This document shows, in pieces, positions 4,631 to 5,918 of a stretch of DNA of 5,918 bases. The stretch covers positions 1-5,918 of the forward strand of contig JAJYSD010000094.1 in NCBI GenBank assembly GCA_021793745.1. The letters run 5' to 3'. Within the stretch, counting starts at the first letter, position 1. Every line of letters starts with the position of its first letter. The notes beneath the pieces were generated by a model. It saw only the letters and a list, made by a program, of their open reading frames with translations, was not told where the DNA came from and did not search any database. A program made the translations under genes and the position numbers. Source of the stretch: Bacillota bacterium (lineage in GTDB: Bacteria; Bacillota; Bacilli; Thermoactinomycetales; DSM-44946).

Positions 4631-5918
4631 ATGAGCACCCCGATACATGTTACCACGCGCCATGATCCGTTTTCATTTAATCACAGGAATCGGAATCTTC
4701 CCGTGCCGGCACTGGTGGAAGCGGCGCTGGCTCGCGGAGAAGCCATCCTGACCCGGGAAGGGGCTCTTCGCGCCGTCACCGGAAAGTACACCGGACGCTC
4801 GCCCAAGGATAAATTCCTGGTCGACGAGCCTTCCGTCCGGGGGAAGATCGACTGGGGACCCGTCAATCAGCCGATGGATCCCGAGGTCTTCGATCGGCTG
4901 TATCAGCGGGTCATGGATTACATGGAGCAGCGACAGCCCTTCATCTTCGACGGATTTGCGGGCGCCGATCCCAAACACCGTCTACCCATCCGCGTGATCA
5001 ATGAGCTGGCTTGGCACAACCTCTTTATCCGGCAGTTGCTGATCCGCCCCACCGAAGAGGAGCTGGCCGAACACCAGCCGGAGTTGACGCTGATCGTCGC
5101 CCCCGGCTTTCAGGCGGATCCCGAGCGGGATGGAACCCGTTCCGAGACCTTTATCGCCGTCAGCCTGGAACGGGGGCTGATCCTGATCGGAGGCACCTAT
5201 TACGCCGGCGAAATGAAAAAGTCCATATTCAGTGTGATGAACTATCTGCTGCCGGAAAAAGGGGTTCTGCCCATGCACTGCTCCGCCAACATCGGGAAGA
5301 GCGGGGACGTCGCCCTCTTCTTCGGCCTGTCCGGCACGGGGAAAACCACCCTGTCCGCCGACCCCGAGCGGCGGCTGATCGGCGATGACGAACACGGATG
5401 GTCCGATCGCGGGATCTTCAACATCGAAGGGGGCTGTTACGCGAAATGCATCGGCTTGTCCCGGGAGAAGGAACCGCAGATTTGGAGCGCCATCCGCTTC
5501 GGTTCCGTCCTGGAAAATGTGATGCTGGATGATCAGCGCAACCCCCTCTATGACCGAAACGATATCACGGAAAACACCCGGGCGGCCTATCCCGTCGATT
5601 ACATCCCCGCCTCCGTCATACCGGGAGTCGCCGGTCACCCGCAGGTGATCCTCTTCCTGACCGCCGATGCCTCCGGCGTCCTCCCGCCGATTGCCCGCTT
5701 GACGCCGGAACAGGCGATGTACCACTTCCTTTCGGGGTACACCAGCAAACTGGCGGGGACCGAACGGGGGATCCTGGAACCGGAGGCGACCTTCTCCGCT
5801 TGCTTCGGCGCCCCCTTCCTCCCGCGTCCGGCCCTGGTCTATGCGGAGATGCTGGGGAAAAAGATCGCCGAGCATGGTGTCCGGGTCTACCTGGTAAATA
5901 CCGGCTGGACCGGCGGTC
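4631..5918 (+). CDS. pckA: Phosphoenolpyruvate carboxykinase (ATP), partial at the right edge
   Basis: PckA converts oxaloacetate and ATP to phosphoenolpyruvate, CO2 and ADP, the first committed step of gluconeogenesis, in the cytosol. The open frame runs 429 codons to the window end; the usual length is about 525-530, so about 100 C-terminal residues are missing. Motifs are all present: TGRSPKD (54-60, substrate Arg56), [12 protein letters not shown] (187-198, Tyr191 and metal-binding Lys197), MHCSAN (215-220, metal-binding His216), P-loop GLSGTGKT (232-239), GDDEHGWSD (251-259, metal Asp253), ENTRAAYP (314-321, Arg317) and NTGWTGG (423-429). The ATG has a GGAGG site at 4613-4617, 13 bases away, rather long; no better in-frame start exists. 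It is divergent from yabR and preceded by a promoter with a CcpN-like operator, which fits repression on sugars. The match to B. subtilis PckA is strong along the whole visible length. Confidence 0.97.
   Translation, partial: MSTPIHVTTRHDPFSFNHRNRNLPVPALVEAALARGEAILTREGALRAVTGKYTGRSPKDKFLVDEPSVRGKIDWGPVNQPMDPEVFDRLYQRVMDYMEQRQPFIFDGFAGADPKHRLPIRVINELAWHNLFIRQLLIRPTEEELAEHQPELTLIVAPGFQADPERDGTRSETFIAVSLERGLILIGGTYYAGEMKKSIFSVMNYLLPEKGVLPMHCSANIGKSGDVALFFGLSGTGKTTLSADPERRLIGDDEHGWSDRGIFNIEGGCYAKCIGLSREKEPQIWSAIRFGSVLENVMLDDQRNPLYDRNDITENTRAAYPVDYIPASVIPGVAGHPQVILFLTADASGVLPPIARLTPEQAMYHFLSGYTSKLAGTERGILEPEATFSACFGAPFLPRPALVYAEMLGKKIAEHGVRVYLVNTGWTGG

Noticed and set aside
4982..5875. 297-codon minus-strand frame over pckA
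   Set aside because: The plus strand encodes PEP carboxykinase with every catalytic motif in place; the minus frame is its mirror and has no recognisable domain.

Overview
The window reads as a GC-rich member of the Bacillota, most likely the order Bacillales. The proteins align by eye with Bacillus-type PdhA, YtqA, YtqB (MnmM), YabR and PckA. Start sites carry strong GGAGG-type ribosome binding sites, and terminators are of the intrinsic stem-loop type. A moderately thermophilic, GC-rich lineage such as Thermoactinomycetaceae would fit, but that is an impression and not a demonstrated placement.

Layout: (1) Bases 1-63, minus strand, hold the first 21 codons of a gene that looks like pdhA (pyruvate dehydrogenase E1 alpha), leaving the window to the left. 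(2) Bases 64-468 are a long intergenic region with an AT-rich core and several small palindromes. (3) Bases 469-1155 encode an intact SRAP-domain (YedK/HMCES-type) abasic-site protein. (4) Bases 1247-2880 carry the conserved mnmL-mnmM (ytqA-ytqB) pair. MnmL is a radical SAM protein and MnmM a SAM-dependent methyltransferase; together they convert cmnm5s2U to mnm5s2U at the tRNA wobble position in Gram-positive bacteria. As given, mnmL is broken by one extra G that lies between the first and second iron-sulfur cysteines. mnmM has an unusual start region: a strong Shine-Dalgarno sequence 35 nt upstream and a perfect 9-bp hairpin in between. (5) A bidirectional terminator separates mnmM from a convergent minus-strand lipoprotein gene (2927-3781) that has a good sigma-A promoter. 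(6) yabR (S1-domain RNA-binding protein, minus) and pckA (PEP carboxykinase, plus, cut by the window end) are divergent from a 198-bp region with a promoter for each. The pckA -10 region contains an exact match to the CcpN operator consensus.

Functionally this is mostly chromosomal housekeeping: central carbon metabolism at both ends, with DNA repair, tRNA wobble modification, an envelope lipoprotein and an RNA-binding protein between. I see no mobile element, CRISPR array, RNA gene or clearly new multi-gene system. The points that deserve checking are the mnmL frameshift, the mnmM leader architecture and the CcpN-like operator.
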